Below are positions 36,765 through 45,988 of a stretch of DNA of 64,000 bases, piece after piece (position 1 is the first letter of the stretch; every line of letters begins with the position of its first letter). Under the pieces are notes generated by a model, which was given only the letters and a program-made list of their open reading frames with translations, ran no database searches and was not told the origin of the DNA. A program made the translations under genes and the position numbers. The stretch is from positions 1-64,000 of the forward strand of contig CAVOZI010000004.1 in assembly GCA_963700895.1 (NCBI GenBank). The letters are read 5' to 3'. This DNA is from Anderseniella sp963700895 (GTDB lineage Bacteria; Pseudomonadota; Alphaproteobacteria; Rhizobiales; Aestuariivirgaceae).

Positions 36765-37007
36765 TCACTTGTCATGAGTTTTTCTGATTACAAAGATTAA
36801 TGTTCCGTGCTCTTCGCCGGCCCACGCGAGCTCGTTTCCGCTTTCGTTGCAGTAGTGCGGAAGATCAATAGCAGCAGCTGGATCTGTTGCAAAAATCTTC
36901 AATGTTTCTCCATGCTTAACCGTCTGAAGCCGCTTGCGCGCCTTAAGCACCGGCAGCGGGCACTGGAGGCCGCGAACGTCGAGTTCATGGTCGCTTTGAG
37001 GCATCAT
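36765..37007 (-). CDS. tusA: TusA-family sulfurtransferase
   Basis: 80 residues from ATG 37007, preceded by GGAG at good spacing. LDVRGLQCPLPVLKARKRL carries the active Cys16 of the CPxP motif. Family members relay persulfide sulfur to tRNA thiolation, or to molybdenum cofactor and formate dehydrogenase. It is divergent from fdhB, so a supporting role for the formate dehydrogenase is possible but is an inference from position. The local composition is more AT-rich than its neighbours. Confidence 0.88.
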   Translation of the reverse strand: MMPQSDHELDVRGLQCPLPVLKARKRLQTVKHGETLKIFATDPAAAIDLPHYCNESGNELAWAGEEHGTLIFVIRKTHDK

Positions 37008-37050
37008 TGCGGGCTCCAACCGGTATAACTTTTTATTCTGACTGATGAGA

Positions 37051-37079
37051 ATTAGGGGTGTTGCTTCAAGCCCCGTCAA
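37051..37079 (-). promoter_or_regulatory. Putative tusA promoter
   Basis: On the minus strand TTGACG (37074-37079) and CCTAAT (37051-37056) are separated by 17 bases, close to the sigma-70 consensus, with initiation expected near 37044, upstream of the tusA ribosome site. Confidence 0.5.
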
Positions 37080-37168
37080 CAGCCATTATTGTATCAGTTC
37101 CAAAACATCTGCGCAGGGCAGGCGGTTCCAGGCCGTTTAACCGATTTGCGCAAGGGCAGGAAAGAGCC

Positions 37169-38884
37169 ATGAACAAACTTGCAAGCAGCGACGGCTTCAA
37201 GCCGATCAGGCCAGGCCGCGGCGGCAAGGGCAAGGGCCGGGCGTTTCCCAAGGGGCGCGTGCTTGATGTTGCCGCCCATGACGAGATCATTGCATTGCTT
37301 GCGCCGCACCAGCCCTTGCAGCGTGACATGCTCATTGAGTACCTGCACCTGATCCAGGACAAGTGGGGCTGCCTGTCGGCAGGTCATCTGCACGGGCTGG
37401 CAGAGGAGATGCGGCTGCCGCAGGCCGAGGTGTTCGAGGTGGCGACCTTCTACCATCATTTCGACGTGGTGAAGGAAGGCGATGAGAAGCCCGCCGCAAT
37501 CACCATCCGGGTGTGTGACTCGCTGTCGTGCGAGATGGCCGGTGCGCAAGAGATCATCAAGGCACTGGGCGCCAACAAGCCGGACAATGTGCGCGTGGTG
37601 CATGGGCCGTGCATGGGTTTGTGCGACGTGGCCCCTGCTGCAGCCGTAGGCCACAACTATGTGGGCAACGTGTCTGTCGAGAAATTGCAGATCATGGCCC
37701 GCAACTCCGAAACGAAGCCGCAGATGCCGGATTACCAGACGCTGGCCGCCTACAAGGCCGAGGGCGGGTACAAGCAGCTGGAGTCGTTGCGCGGCGGGGC
37801 GAAGACCCCGGATGACGTGATCCAGACATTGCTTGACGCCGGCCTGAAGGGTCTGGGTGGCGCCGGTTTCCCGTCGGGCCAGAAGTGGAAATTCGTGCGC
37901 GCCGGACAGGGGCCACGCTATCTTTGCATCAACGGCGACGAGGGCGAGCCGGGTACCTTCAAGGACCGCTATTACCTGCATGCGCGCCCGCACCAGTTCC
38001 TCGAAGGCATGCTGATTGCGGCGTGGGGTGTCGATGCGTCGGCGGCCTACATCTATCTTCGCGATGAGTATCCGGCGGCGCGGCAGGTGCTGCTCGACGA
38101 GATCGCCAGGCTTGAGGCCGAGGGCATTGCGCCGAAGGGCTTCATCCACCTGCGCCGTGGCGCGGGCGCCTATATCTGCGGCGAGGAAAGCGCGATGATC
38201 GAGTCGCTGGAAGGCAAGCGCGGCCTTCCCCGTCACCGCCCGCCCTACGTGGCACAGGTTGGCCTGTTCGACCGGCCGACGCTCGTCCACAATATCGAGA
38301 CCGTCTACTGGATGCCGAAGATTCTTGCCGAGGGGCCGGAATGGTTCGCGCGCCAAGGCAAGGGCGAGGCCCACAAGGGGCCGCGCTCCTACTCGGTGTC
38401 GGGCCGCGTCAAGAAGCCGGGCGTGGTGCTTGCGCCCGCGGGTTCGACAGTCAGCGAACTGATCGAGATGTGCGGGGGCATGGCCGAAGGTCACAGCTTC
38501 AAGGGTTACCTGCCGGGCGGCGCCTCGGGCGGCATCCTGCCGGCATCGAAGGGCGACATCCCGCTCGACTTCGGCGGCGAGCTTGCCAAGCTCGGCTGTT
38601 TTGTCGGTTCGCATGCGGTTGTGGTATTATGCGACAAGGACTCGATGCGGGATGCGGCGGTCAACCTGCTGAAATTCTTCGAGGATGAATCCTGCGGCCA
38701 GTGCACGCCGTGCCGGGTTGGCTGCGAGAAGGCGGTCAAGCTGATGCAGGACGGCCCCTGGGACGAGGCGCTGCTGACCGAGTTGACCCGCACCATGGCC
38801 GACGCCTCGATCTGCGGTCTCGGCCAGGCGGCCCCGAACCCGATCCGCACCGTCATGACGCACTTCAAGGAAGACGTATCGTGA
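37169..38884 (+). CDS. fdhB: NAD-dependent formate dehydrogenase, beta subunit (NuoE-NuoF fusion)
   Basis: 571 residues from ATG 37169, preceded by AGGAAAG. About residues 30-185 are a NuoE-like thioredoxin domain with a [2Fe-2S] site (CDSLSCE and GPCMGLCD). Residues about 200-570 are NuoF-like: GLGGAGFPSGQKW for NADH and GDEGEPGTFKDR for FMN, ending ESCGQCTPCRVGC for a [4Fe-4S] cluster. This fusion, at nearly identical length, is the beta subunit of the FDH1-type soluble W/Mo formate dehydrogenase of methylotrophs. It transfers electrons from the alpha subunit to NAD+. fdhA starts 94 bases downstream. Confidence 0.94.
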   Translation: MNKLASSDGFKPIRPGRGGKGKGRAFPKGRVLDVAAHDEIIALLAPHQPLQRDMLIEYLHLIQDKWGCLSAGHLHGLAEEMRLPQAEVFEVATFYHHFDVVKEGDEKPAAITIRVCDSLSCEMAGAQEIIKALGANKPDNVRVVHGPCMGLCDVAPAAAVGHNYVGNVSVEKLQIMARNSETKPQMPDYQTLAAYKAEGGYKQLESLRGGAKTPDDVIQTLLDAGLKGLGGAGFPSGQKWKFVRAGQGPRYLCINGDEGEPGTFKDRYYLHARPHQFLEGMLIAAWGVDASAAYIYLRDEYPAARQVLLDEIARLEAEGIAPKGFIHLRRGAGAYICGEESAMIESLEGKRGLPRHRPPYVAQVGLFDRPTLVHNIETVYWMPKILAEGPEWFARQGKGEAHKGPRSYSVSGRVKKPGVVLAPAGSTVSELIEMCGGMAEGHSFKGYLPGGASGGILPASKGDIPLDFGGELAKLGCFVGSHAVVVLCDKDSMRDAAVNLLKFFEDESCGQCTPCRVGCEKAVKLMQDGPWDEALLTELTRTMADASICGLGQAAPNPIRTVMTHFKEDVS

Positions 38885-38978
38885 CGCGGGCGATCATCAG
38901 CAAGAGTTCACAAGGCACTGCGTCAGGACGCGGCGAACACGCCGGCCACGCTCACTAACTGTTTCTGGAGGAACGGAC

Positions 38979-41768
38979 ATGTCCGGCAAGACCATCAAGT
39001 TCACGCTCGACGGCCGCGAGGTTGAAGCCCGGGACGGCGAGACCATCTGGCAGGTCGCCAAGCGGGAAGGCACATCCATTCCGCACCTGTGCTGGCGCGA
39101 CGAACCCGGCTACCGGGCGGACGGCAACTGCCGCGCCTGCATGGTGGAGATCGACGGAGAGCGCGTGCTGGCGGCCTCGTGCATCCGCAAACCGGCGGAA
39201 GGCATGGTGGTGAACTCGCAGAACGAGCGCGCCAGCACCGCCCGCAAGATGGTGATCGAACTGCTGATGGCCGACCAGCCGGCGCGCGAGGACGCTCACG
39301 ACCAGCAGTCGTCGTTCTTCAAGTGGGCAGACGCCATGGAAGTGGACGTCTCGCGCTTCCCGCGTGACGATGCGCCGAAAGTCGACGTCTCACACCCGGC
39401 AATGGCGGTGAACCTTGATGCCTGCATTCACTGCAACCTGTGCGTCCGCGCCTGCCGCGAGGTGCAGGTCAACGACGTGATCGGCATGGCCTTCCGGGGT
39501 CCGCACGAGAAGATCGTGTTTGACTTCGACGATCCGATGGGCGCTTCCACCTGCGTTGCCTGCGGCGAGTGCGTGCAGGCCTGCCCGACCGGCGCGCTGA
39601 TGCCCAAGTCGATCGTCGACGAGGATGGGCGCGGCAGTCGTGGCGCCGAGCGCCAGGTGGACAGCGTTTGCCCCTATTGCGGGGTGGGTTGCCAGATCAC
39701 CTACAACATCCGCACCGATGAAACGACCGGCAGCGAATACATCGCCTATGTCGAGGGCAAAGGTGGGCCGGCCAACGAGAACCGACTGTGTGTCAAGGGC
39801 CGGTTCGGCTTCGACTACGTCGCCTCGCCGGAGCGACTGACCAAGCCGTTGATCCGCAAGCCAGGGCTTGAGAAGGGCATCAACATGGACCCGCTCAACC
39901 CGCTCACCCACTTCCGGGAAGCGAGCTGGGAAGAGGCGCTGGAGTTTGCATCGAAGGGCCTACGTGACATCCGGGACGCCGATGGCGGCAATGCGCTGGC
40001 CGGTTTCGGTTCGGCCAAATGTTCCAACGAGGAAGCCTACATCTTCCAGAAGCTGGTCCGCACCGGCTTCGGCACCAACAATGTCGATCACTGCACACGG
40101 CTGTGCCACGCCTCCTCCGTGGCGGCGCTGATGGAAACCATCGGCTCCGGCGCGGTAACGGCGCCGTTCACGGCGGTAAGGGATTCCGACGTGATCGTGG
40201 TGATCGGCGCCAATCCGACCGAGAACCATCCGGTGGCCGCGACCTATTTCAAGCAAGCGGCCAAGCGCGGGGCGGAACTGATCATCATGGACCCGCGCGG
40301 CACCGCGATGAAGCGCTATGCCAGCCACATGCTGCAGTTCAAGAACGGCGCCGACGTGTCGCTGCTCAACGCGATGATGAACGTCATCGTTGAAGAGAAG
40401 CTCTACGACGAGCAGTACATCCAGGCCCACTCGGAAGGCTTCGACAAGCTGAAGGAGCACCTGAAGAAGTTCAAGCCGGAGGACATGGAAAAGCTCTGCG
40501 GCATCTCTGCTGAAGAAATCCGCACCGTTGCCCGCAAGTACGCGACGGCCAACGCGGCCATCATCTTCTGGGGCATGGGCGTGTCGCAGCACACCCATGG
40601 CACCGACAATGCCCGCTGCCTGATCTCGCTGGCGCTGATGTGCGGACAGACCGGACGCGCCGGTACCGGCCTTCACCCGTTGCGCGGCCAGAACAACGTG
40701 CAGGGCGCTTCGGACGCCGGCCTGATCCCGATGGTGTTCCCCGACTACTCGAAGGTGGGTGACCCGAAGAACCTCGAGAAGTTCGAGAAACTGTGGGACG
40801 CCAAGCTTGATCCCAACCCCGGGCTGACCGTGGTGGAGATCATGGACGCGGTTCACAACGACAAGATCAAGGGCATGTACATCATGGGTGAAAACCCGGC
40901 GATGTCCGACCCGGACGCCAATCATGCCCGTGATGCACTCGCCAAGCTTGAACACCTGGTGGTGCAGGACATCTTCCTGACCGAGACGGCGATGTTCGCC
41001 GACGTCATCCTGCCGGCAACCGCCTGGGCGGAGAAGGACGGCACCGTGTCCAACACCAACCGCCAGGTGCAGATGGGCCGCAAGGCCATCAATCCGCCCG
41101 GCGAAGCGCGCGACGACTGGTGGATCACCCAGGAAATAGCCCGCGGCATGGGGCTGAACTGGCAGTACAGCGGCCCGGCTGACGTGTTCGCCGAAATGAA
41201 GCTCGCGATGCCATCGCTCGACAATATCAGCTGGGACCGGTTGATCACCGAAGACGTGGTGGCCTATCCGTGCCCGGCGCCCGACCATCCAGGCATGGAC
41301 ATCGTGTTCTCCGACCGCTTCCCCACCGCCACCGGCCTGGGCAAGATGGTGCCGGCAGAAGTGCTGCCTCCCGACGAGCAACCGGACGCGGAGTATCCCT
41401 ACATCCTGTCCACCGGCCGCCAGCTTGAACACTGGCATACCGGTTCGATGACGCGGCGTTCCTATGTGCTGGATGCGGTCAATCCGGATCCGGTGGTGCA
41501 GATGAGCTCACGCGACATTCTCAAGCTCGGCATCAAGCCCGGCGACATGGTACGCATCGCCAGCCGGCGCGGCGAGATCGAGATCATGGTGCGCGAAGAC
41601 AACCAGGTGCCGCAAGGTGCAGTGTTCATTCCGTTTGCCTTCGTCGAGGCAGCTGCCAACGAGCTTACCAATCCGAAGCTTGATCCATTCGGCAAGATTC
41701 CGGAGTTCAAGTTCTGCGCTGTCAAGGTCGAACCCGCTGCCGGCGGCCGCTTGGAGGCGGCCGAGTAG
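38979..41768 (+). CDS. fdhA: NAD-dependent formate dehydrogenase, alpha subunit (Mo/W-bis-MGD)
   Basis: 929 residues, GGAGG upstream. Cluster domains in order: N-terminal [2Fe-2S] (residues 1-80), two [4Fe-4S] ferredoxin motifs (CIHCNLCVRAC and CVACGECVQAC), and CPYCGVGC heading the catalytic part. In CTRLCHASSV the Cys replaces the selenocysteine of E. coli FdhF and ligates Mo or W. A C-terminal molybdopterin-binding domain (STGRQLEHWHTGSM) follows. It oxidises formate to CO2. The metal cannot be decided from sequence; the architecture matches FDH1, which uses tungsten in Methylorubrum. Confidence 0.95.
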   Translation: MSGKTIKFTLDGREVEARDGETIWQVAKREGTSIPHLCWRDEPGYRADGNCRACMVEIDGERVLAASCIRKPAEGMVVNSQNERASTARKMVIELLMADQPAREDAHDQQSSFFKWADAMEVDVSRFPRDDAPKVDVSHPAMAVNLDACIHCNLCVRACREVQVNDVIGMAFRGPHEKIVFDFDDPMGASTCVACGECVQACPTGALMPKSIVDEDGRGSRGAERQVDSVCPYCGVGCQITYNIRTDETTGSEYIAYVEGKGGPANENRLCVKGRFGFDYVASPERLTKPLIRKPGLEKGINMDPLNPLTHFREASWEEALEFASKGLRDIRDADGGNALAGFGSAKCSNEEAYIFQKLVRTGFGTNNVDHCTRLCHASSVAALMETIGSGAVTAPFTAVRDSDVIVVIGANPTENHPVAATYFKQAAKRGAELIIMDPRGTAMKRYASHMLQFKNGADVSLLNAMMNVIVEEKLYDEQYIQAHSEGFDKLKEHLKKFKPEDMEKLCGISAEEIRTVARKYATANAAIIFWGMGVSQHTHGTDNARCLISLALMCGQTGRAGTGLHPLRGQNNVQGASDAGLIPMVFPDYSKVGDPKNLEKFEKLWDAKLDPNPGLTVVEIMDAVHNDKIKGMYIMGENPAMSDPDANHARDALAKLEHLVVQDIFLTETAMFADVILPATAWAEKDGTVSNTNRQVQMGRKAINPPGEARDDWWITQEIARGMGLNWQYSGPADVFAEMKLAMPSLDNISWDRLITEDVVAYPCPAPDHPGMDIVFSDRFPTATGLGKMVPAEVLPPDEQPDAEYPYILSTGRQLEHWHTGSMTRRSYVLDAVNPDPVVQMSSRDILKLGIKPGDMVRIASRRGEIEIMVREDNQVPQGAVFIPFAFVEAAANELTNPKLDPFGKIPEFKFCAVKVEPAAGGRLEAAE

Positions 41769-41795
41769 ACCGGTTGCAAGTCAAGCCGGGCCGGA

Positions 41796-42344
41796 TCAGG
41801 TAAATTCCGGCCCGTGCACCCAGCACGTCAGCGAACGCCTCAGGCCAGCCGTTACCGGTGTGACCCGATGCAGCACGAAGCTGGCGAACAGGATGGCGTC
41901 GCCGATGTTGTTGCTTGCCGCAAAGGGGCGGCCAGCGGGGTTGAGCTGAAGTTCGCCGCCCTGATACTCTTCCGGCTTGGTCAATTGCGCCACGATGGTC
42001 AGCTTGCGCCGCGCCGCCAGTGGTCCGCCGCCCATGTCCGAGTGCCAGTCGAAGTGACCCTTCTCGTTGGCGTCATAGGCGGCAACCTGTAGCCGCTCCT
42101 CGAAGCTGTCGAGCTGGAAGTGAAACGTCTCCCGGTTGGCTTCAGCTACGGCGGTCATGACCCTGTGCATCACCCAACCGGCTGAGCTTTCGTCGTCCAG
42201 CCAGGCGATCTGTGCGCGGCGGATGTCGTGGTGCGTGGCGCCGCCGACCAGCGACGCCTGGGACAGGCCGGCATCATGGGCAAGGCTGACGATGCTGTCC
42301 GCCTCGGATTCGGAAAACAGCGACTTGATGACGTGCACGAACAT
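41796..42344 (-). CDS. PKHD-type 2-oxoglutarate/Fe(II) hydroxylase (PiuC/YbiX-like)
   Basis: 182 residues. The metal triad is His and Asp in DWHSDMG plus the distal His in FVLHRVTPV; the 2-oxoglutarate Arg is in AGLRRSL. This set and size belong to YbiX/PiuC prolyl-4-hydroxylase-like proteins, often encoded beside siderophore receptors; none is seen here. The substrate is unknown. It is convergent with fdhA, with 27 bases between stops. Confidence 0.9.
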   Translation of the reverse strand: MFVHVIKSLFSESEADSIVSLAHDAGLSQASLVGGATHHDIRRAQIAWLDDESSAGWVMHRVMTAVAEANRETFHFQLDSFEERLQVAAYDANEKGHFDWHSDMGGGPLAARRKLTIVAQLTKPEEYQGGELQLNPAGRPFAASNNIGDAILFASFVLHRVTPVTAGLRRSLTCWVHGPEFT

Positions 42345-42412
42345 AATGGGTTCCAGCTAAGCCGAAATGACCCAGGTGTCTTTGCAGGCAGCGACCTCGT
42401 TGACGTCGCAAT

Positions 42413-43282
42413 TCAGCGCTCGCGCAGCAGGTTCCAGACTACGGCAGCCAGCACGATGGCGCCGCCGATCCAGGTGGTCAGCGGCGGGAGTTCGCTGAGG
42501 ATCATCCAGGCCCAGACGGGGGCCAGCGGCGTTTCCAGCGTGCCGACCAGGCCAGTGCGGGCGGCGGGGATGAGCCGCGCACCTTCGGTCATCATGATGT
42601 GAGCCGCGGCGAAAGTGATGCCGAAACCGGCCAGTATCCAGATATCCCGGGTGGATACGGCCAAGGGCTCGGTCATGAATGCGGACAGTGCGCCGGTAAG
42701 GAAGCCCGAGATGACGGCGGCCAGCACCATCGGTTCGCGGGGATAGCGGCGAATCAGCACCATGAGCGTGGCCATGCCGATCGCCATGGCAATGCCAAGA
42801 CCATCGCCAACGATGTTCGGGGTGCCGAGCGAGCCCCAGACCATGATCAGCACACCGCCCAGCGCCACCAGCGCGGCAGCAAGGGTGAGCCGCGAGGTGG
42901 CCTCGCGAAACAACAGCCAGCCAATGGCGGCGGCCAGGAATGGCGTGCAGGCATAGAAGGTCGCCACGTTGGCAATGGAGGTATGCTTGAAGGCGGTGAT
43001 GAAACAGTAGGTCGCGGCGGCGCCGACCACAACCACTGCCCAGCCGGGGCGCCCCATGGCACGCAGCTGGCGCCACTGGCCGGGGCCGTCCTTCCACCGC
43101 ACATAAAGCAGGATCGGCACGATGGAAAACACAGAGCGCCAGAAAATCACGGTCCAGGCGTCTGCCGCGGCACCCTTGGTGAATAGCCCGGCCGCACTCC
43201 ACAGCACCGCCGACAAGGCCACCAGCGTGGTGCCGAGCATGGCGGTTCCGGTCTCAGTCTGATGAGGCGCTGTGATGGTCAT
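42413..43282 (-). CDS. EamA-family (DMT) transporter
   Basis: 289 residues. Two EamA repeats with about ten helices, beginning TLVALSAVLWSAAGLFTKGA and again GLGIAMAIGMATLMVLIRRY. Met15 is a possible later start. Substrate unknown; no functional link with its neighbours is visible. Confidence 0.88.
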   Translation of the reverse strand: MTITAPHQTETGTAMLGTTLVALSAVLWSAAGLFTKGAAADAWTVIFWRSVFSIVPILLYVRWKDGPGQWRQLRAMGRPGWAVVVVGAAATYCFITAFKHTSIANVATFYACTPFLAAAIGWLLFREATSRLTLAAALVALGGVLIMVWGSLGTPNIVGDGLGIAMAIGMATLMVLIRRYPREPMVLAAVISGFLTGALSAFMTEPLAVSTRDIWILAGFGITFAAAHIMMTEGARLIPAARTGLVGTLETPLAPVWAWMILSELPPLTTWIGGAIVLAAVVWNLLRER

Positions 43283-43388
43283 CTGGACATGTTGCGGTTG
43301 ATCGGCTTGTTTGTTCCGTCAGCAGGAATGCGGTTTGGCGAGCCCTCCGCGATGTTATACACGAAGCGCAATTCGCAAAGGACAAAGC

Positions 43389-43970
43389 ATGGCCATCCTG
43401 GAGAAATCGAAGTTGACGGGAACCGTGGCTGCACTGTTGAGCAACCCGGACCGCAAGACCGGTCTCGAGAAGGCAAGGCGCGACAGGGTCGACATCACCT
43501 TCGACGGGATCGCCGGCGACTGCCATGCCGGGCGGACTTATGCGTCGGACTCGCGGCTGCTGAAGCAATACAAGCGCGGTGAGCCGATCGCCAACACCCG
43601 CCAGCTGTCGGTCCTGTCGGAGGAGCAGCTGGCAGAGATAGCAGCATTGCTGGATATCCCCAGGCTGGAACCGGAATGGGTGGGCGCCAACCTGGTGACG
43701 TCCGGCATTCCCGATCTCACCTTCCTGCCGCCCTCGACCCGCATGATGTTTTCCTCCGGCGCAACGCTGATCGTCGATGGCGAGAACGCGCCCTGCCGCT
43801 ACGTGTCGGACGTGATAAACACGCATTACCCCGACAAGGGTGATCCGTTTCCCAAGGTTGCCCGGCACAAGCGCGGGCTGGTGGCCTGGGTAGAAAAGGA
43901 AGGCGCAATTGCGGTCGGCGACGAGATCGTGCTGCACATTCCGCCGCAGCGGATATACTCGCACGCATGA
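43389..43970 (+). CDS. MOSC-domain protein
   Basis: 193 residues from ATG 43389, preceded by AAAGGA. MOSC domain: DGIAGDCHAGRTYASDSRLL, NTRQLSVLSEEQL, GANLVTSGIPDLTFLP and the conserved Cys in NAPCRYV. MOSC proteins bind or carry sulfur for molybdenum-cofactor enzymes. Its stop overlaps fdhD as ATGA, so it heads a Moco/formate dehydrogenase maturation operon. Confidence 0.9.
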   Translation: MAILEKSKLTGTVAALLSNPDRKTGLEKARRDRVDITFDGIAGDCHAGRTYASDSRLLKQYKRGEPIANTRQLSVLSEEQLAEIAALLDIPRLEPEWVGANLVTSGIPDLTFLPPSTRMMFSSGATLIVDGENAPCRYVSDVINTHYPDKGDPFPKVARHKRGLVAWVEKEGAIAVGDEIVLHIPPQRIYSHA

Positions 43971-44860
43971 ACCGGCCGCGTGACATATCCGAATTCGCCA
44001 TCGTGCCCGATCCGGACGACGAGCGGCTGTCGCGCGCAGTCACCGGCATCGACCAGAGCGGCGCCGAAGTAGATGCGCACGTGGTACACGAGCGGCCTCT
44101 CACGATCTATCTGAACGCCCAGGAAATCGTCACCTCGATGACCATCGGCGACCATCCGGACTGGCTGGCGGTGGGTTACCTGCTCAACCAGGGCATGCTG
44201 AAGCCGGACGATGAAATCACCGCCATCGACTACGACGAGGACCTCGAGGTGATCGTGGTGCGCACGGTGCGCGAGACGAACTTCGAGGAGAAGATGAAGA
44301 AGAAGACGCGCACGTCGGGTTGCGCGCAGGGCACCGTATTCGGCGACATGATGGAGAATTTCGAGACCATCGAACTGTCAAAGGATGCGCAGATCAGGAC
44401 CAGCTGGCTCTATGCGCTGACCCGCAAGATCAACATGGCGCCGTCGCTCTATCTCAAGGCAGGCGCCATTCACGGCTGCGTGCTGTGCCAGGGCGACCGG
44501 CCGCTGGTCTATCTGGAAGACGTGGGCCGCCACAACGCGGTCGACAAGATCGCTGGCTGGATGTTCCTCAACAAGGTGAAGCCGGGCGACAAGATCTTCT
44601 ACACGACCGGCCGGCTCACGTCGGAGATGATCCTCAAGTGCGCGGCCATGCGCATACCGATTCTGGTGTCGCGATCCGGGTTTACGGCGTGGGGCGTGGA
44701 CCTTGCCCGGCAGGTGGGCATGACGGTGATTGGGCGCGCGCGCGGCAAGCGGTTCCTGGCGCTGTCCGGGGCAGAGCGCATCGTGTTCGACGCCGACCTT
44801 TCGCAGGTGGAAGAGGAAGACCGCAAGCACCGCCGCAAGGGAGCCGGTGGCGATGACTGA
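43967..44860 (+). CDS. fdhD: Formate dehydrogenase sulfurtransferase FdhD
   Basis: 297 residues. FdhD passes sulfur from a Cys desulfurase to the Mo/W centre of formate dehydrogenase. The family core ERPLTIYLNAQEI, GYLLNQGM, AIHGCVLCQG, EDVGRHNAVDKI and TTGRLTSEM is intact. In E. coli the flexible loop carries CxxC; here it reads SGCAQG, with Cys119 but Gly at the second position. Overlaps MOSC (ATGA) and mobA (eight bases). Confidence 0.94.
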   Translation: MNRPRDISEFAIVPDPDDERLSRAVTGIDQSGAEVDAHVVHERPLTIYLNAQEIVTSMTIGDHPDWLAVGYLLNQGMLKPDDEITAIDYDEDLEVIVVRTVRETNFEEKMKKKTRTSGCAQGTVFGDMMENFETIELSKDAQIRTSWLYALTRKINMAPSLYLKAGAIHGCVLCQGDRPLVYLEDVGRHNAVDKIAGWMFLNKVKPGDKIFYTTGRLTSEMILKCAAMRIPILVSRSGFTAWGVDLARQVGMTVIGRARGKRFLALSGAERIVFDADLSQVEEEDRKHRRKGAGGDD

Positions 44861-45467
44861 GGTGGTGGGGTGCATCCTCGCTGGCGGTCTCGCCCGGCGC
44901 ATGGGCGGCGGCGACAAGGGACTGATCCGGCTGGGTGGCAGGCTTGTGCTGGACCATGTGCTCGACCGGTTGAAGCCGCAGGTGGGGCAGGTTGTGCTCA
45001 ATGCAAACGGCGATCCTGCACGCTTTGAAGCTTACGACCTGCCGGTGGTGCCAGACAGCGTGGAAGGTTTTGCCGGGCCGCTGGCGGGCGTGCTGGCCGG
45101 GCTTGAATGGACGCGGGGCAATACCAGCGCGGAATGGATGGCGACGGCGGCAACCGACACGCCGTTCTTCCCGGTCGATTTCGTCACGCGAATGCTGGCG
45201 GCAATCGAGGCATCTGGTGGGGACATGGCGTGTGCAGCATCACATGGCCGGCATCATCCGGTATTTGGGCTGTGGCCCGTGCGGCTGGCGGATGATCTGC
45301 GCCATGCGCTGGTCGATGAAGACATCCGCAAGGTGGACGTCTGGACGGCGCGGCACAGGCTGGTGGCGGTGGAGTTTGCTTGCGATCCGCATGATCCGTT
45401 CTTCAACGTCAACCGGCCGGAAGACGTGCAGCAAGCAGAACGCATCGCAGCGGAGATTGCGGCATGA
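44853..45467 (+). CDS. mobA: Molybdenum cofactor guanylyltransferase
   Basis: 204 residues from ATG 44853. Adds GMP to Mo-molybdopterin to make the MGD used by the formate dehydrogenase. The nucleotide-binding LAGGLARRMGGGDKGL, ATDTPFFP and NVNRPEDV ending are typical and the length is normal. The start is inside fdhD and its stop overlaps mobB, so all four genes are coupled. Confidence 0.95.
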   Translation: MTEVVGCILAGGLARRMGGGDKGLIRLGGRLVLDHVLDRLKPQVGQVVLNANGDPARFEAYDLPVVPDSVEGFAGPLAGVLAGLEWTRGNTSAEWMATAATDTPFFPVDFVTRMLAAIEASGGDMACAASHGRHHPVFGLWPVRLADDLRHALVDEDIRKVDVWTARHRLVAVEFACDPHDPFFNVNRPEDVQQAERIAAEIAA

Positions 45468-45988
45468 CAAAGCAGCGGGTGATAGGGGTCGCCGGTTTCA
45501 AGAACGCCGGCAAGACCACGCTGGTTGAACGCCTCGTCACCGAGTTGACCGGGCGTGGGTACCGGGTATCGACGGTGAAGCATGCCCACCACTCGTTCGA
45601 TATCGACCATGAAGGCCGCGATAGCTTCCGGCACCGCAAGGCGGGCGCATCGCAGGTGGCGGTGGTGTCGGGCGCGCGCTGGGCGATCGTCAGTGAACTG
45701 CGTGGCGACCCGGAACCCTCGCTCGACGAAATCCTGGCGAAGCTGGAGCCGTGCGATCTCGTCATTGTCGAAGGTTACAAGCGCGATGGTCATGACAAGA
45801 TCGAGGTGCGCAACGTGGCTGACGACAAGCCGCGGCTGTACGATGAAGATCACTCCATTGTTGCCGTTGCAGCAAATGGCCCGGTGGAGGACAGTCCGGT
45901 GCCGGTCTATAGCCGTGACGACATTCAGGCCCTGGCGGATTTCATCTGCGGGCGGACCGGACTGGTGGAGGTGCCGAGCCTCATATGA
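45464..45988 (+). CDS. mobB: Molybdopterin-guanine dinucleotide biosynthesis protein B
   Basis: 174 residues. P-loop GFKNAGKTTLVERL near residues 10-23, TVKHAHHSFDIDHEGRDSF and IVEGYKRDGHDKIEV are diagnostic. Binds GTP and assists MobA. ATGA overlap at both ends with mobA and moeA. Confidence 0.95.
   Translation: MTKQRVIGVAGFKNAGKTTLVERLVTELTGRGYRVSTVKHAHHSFDIDHEGRDSFRHRKAGASQVAVVSGARWAIVSELRGDPEPSLDEILAKLEPCDLVIVEGYKRDGHDKIEVRNVADDKPRLYDEDHSIVAVAANGPVEDSPVPVYSRDDIQALADFICGRTGLVEVPSLI

Noticed and set aside
37094..38614. A 506-codon minus-strand open frame opposite fdhB
   Set aside because: fdhB is complete and recognised; the antisense frame shows no motif.
41787..41814. Inverted repeat CGGGCCGGA/TCCGGCCCG after fdhA
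   Set aside because: A good stem, but no T-run on either strand and it overlaps the end of the convergent hydroxylase gene. It may act as a bidirectional terminator but evidence is weak.
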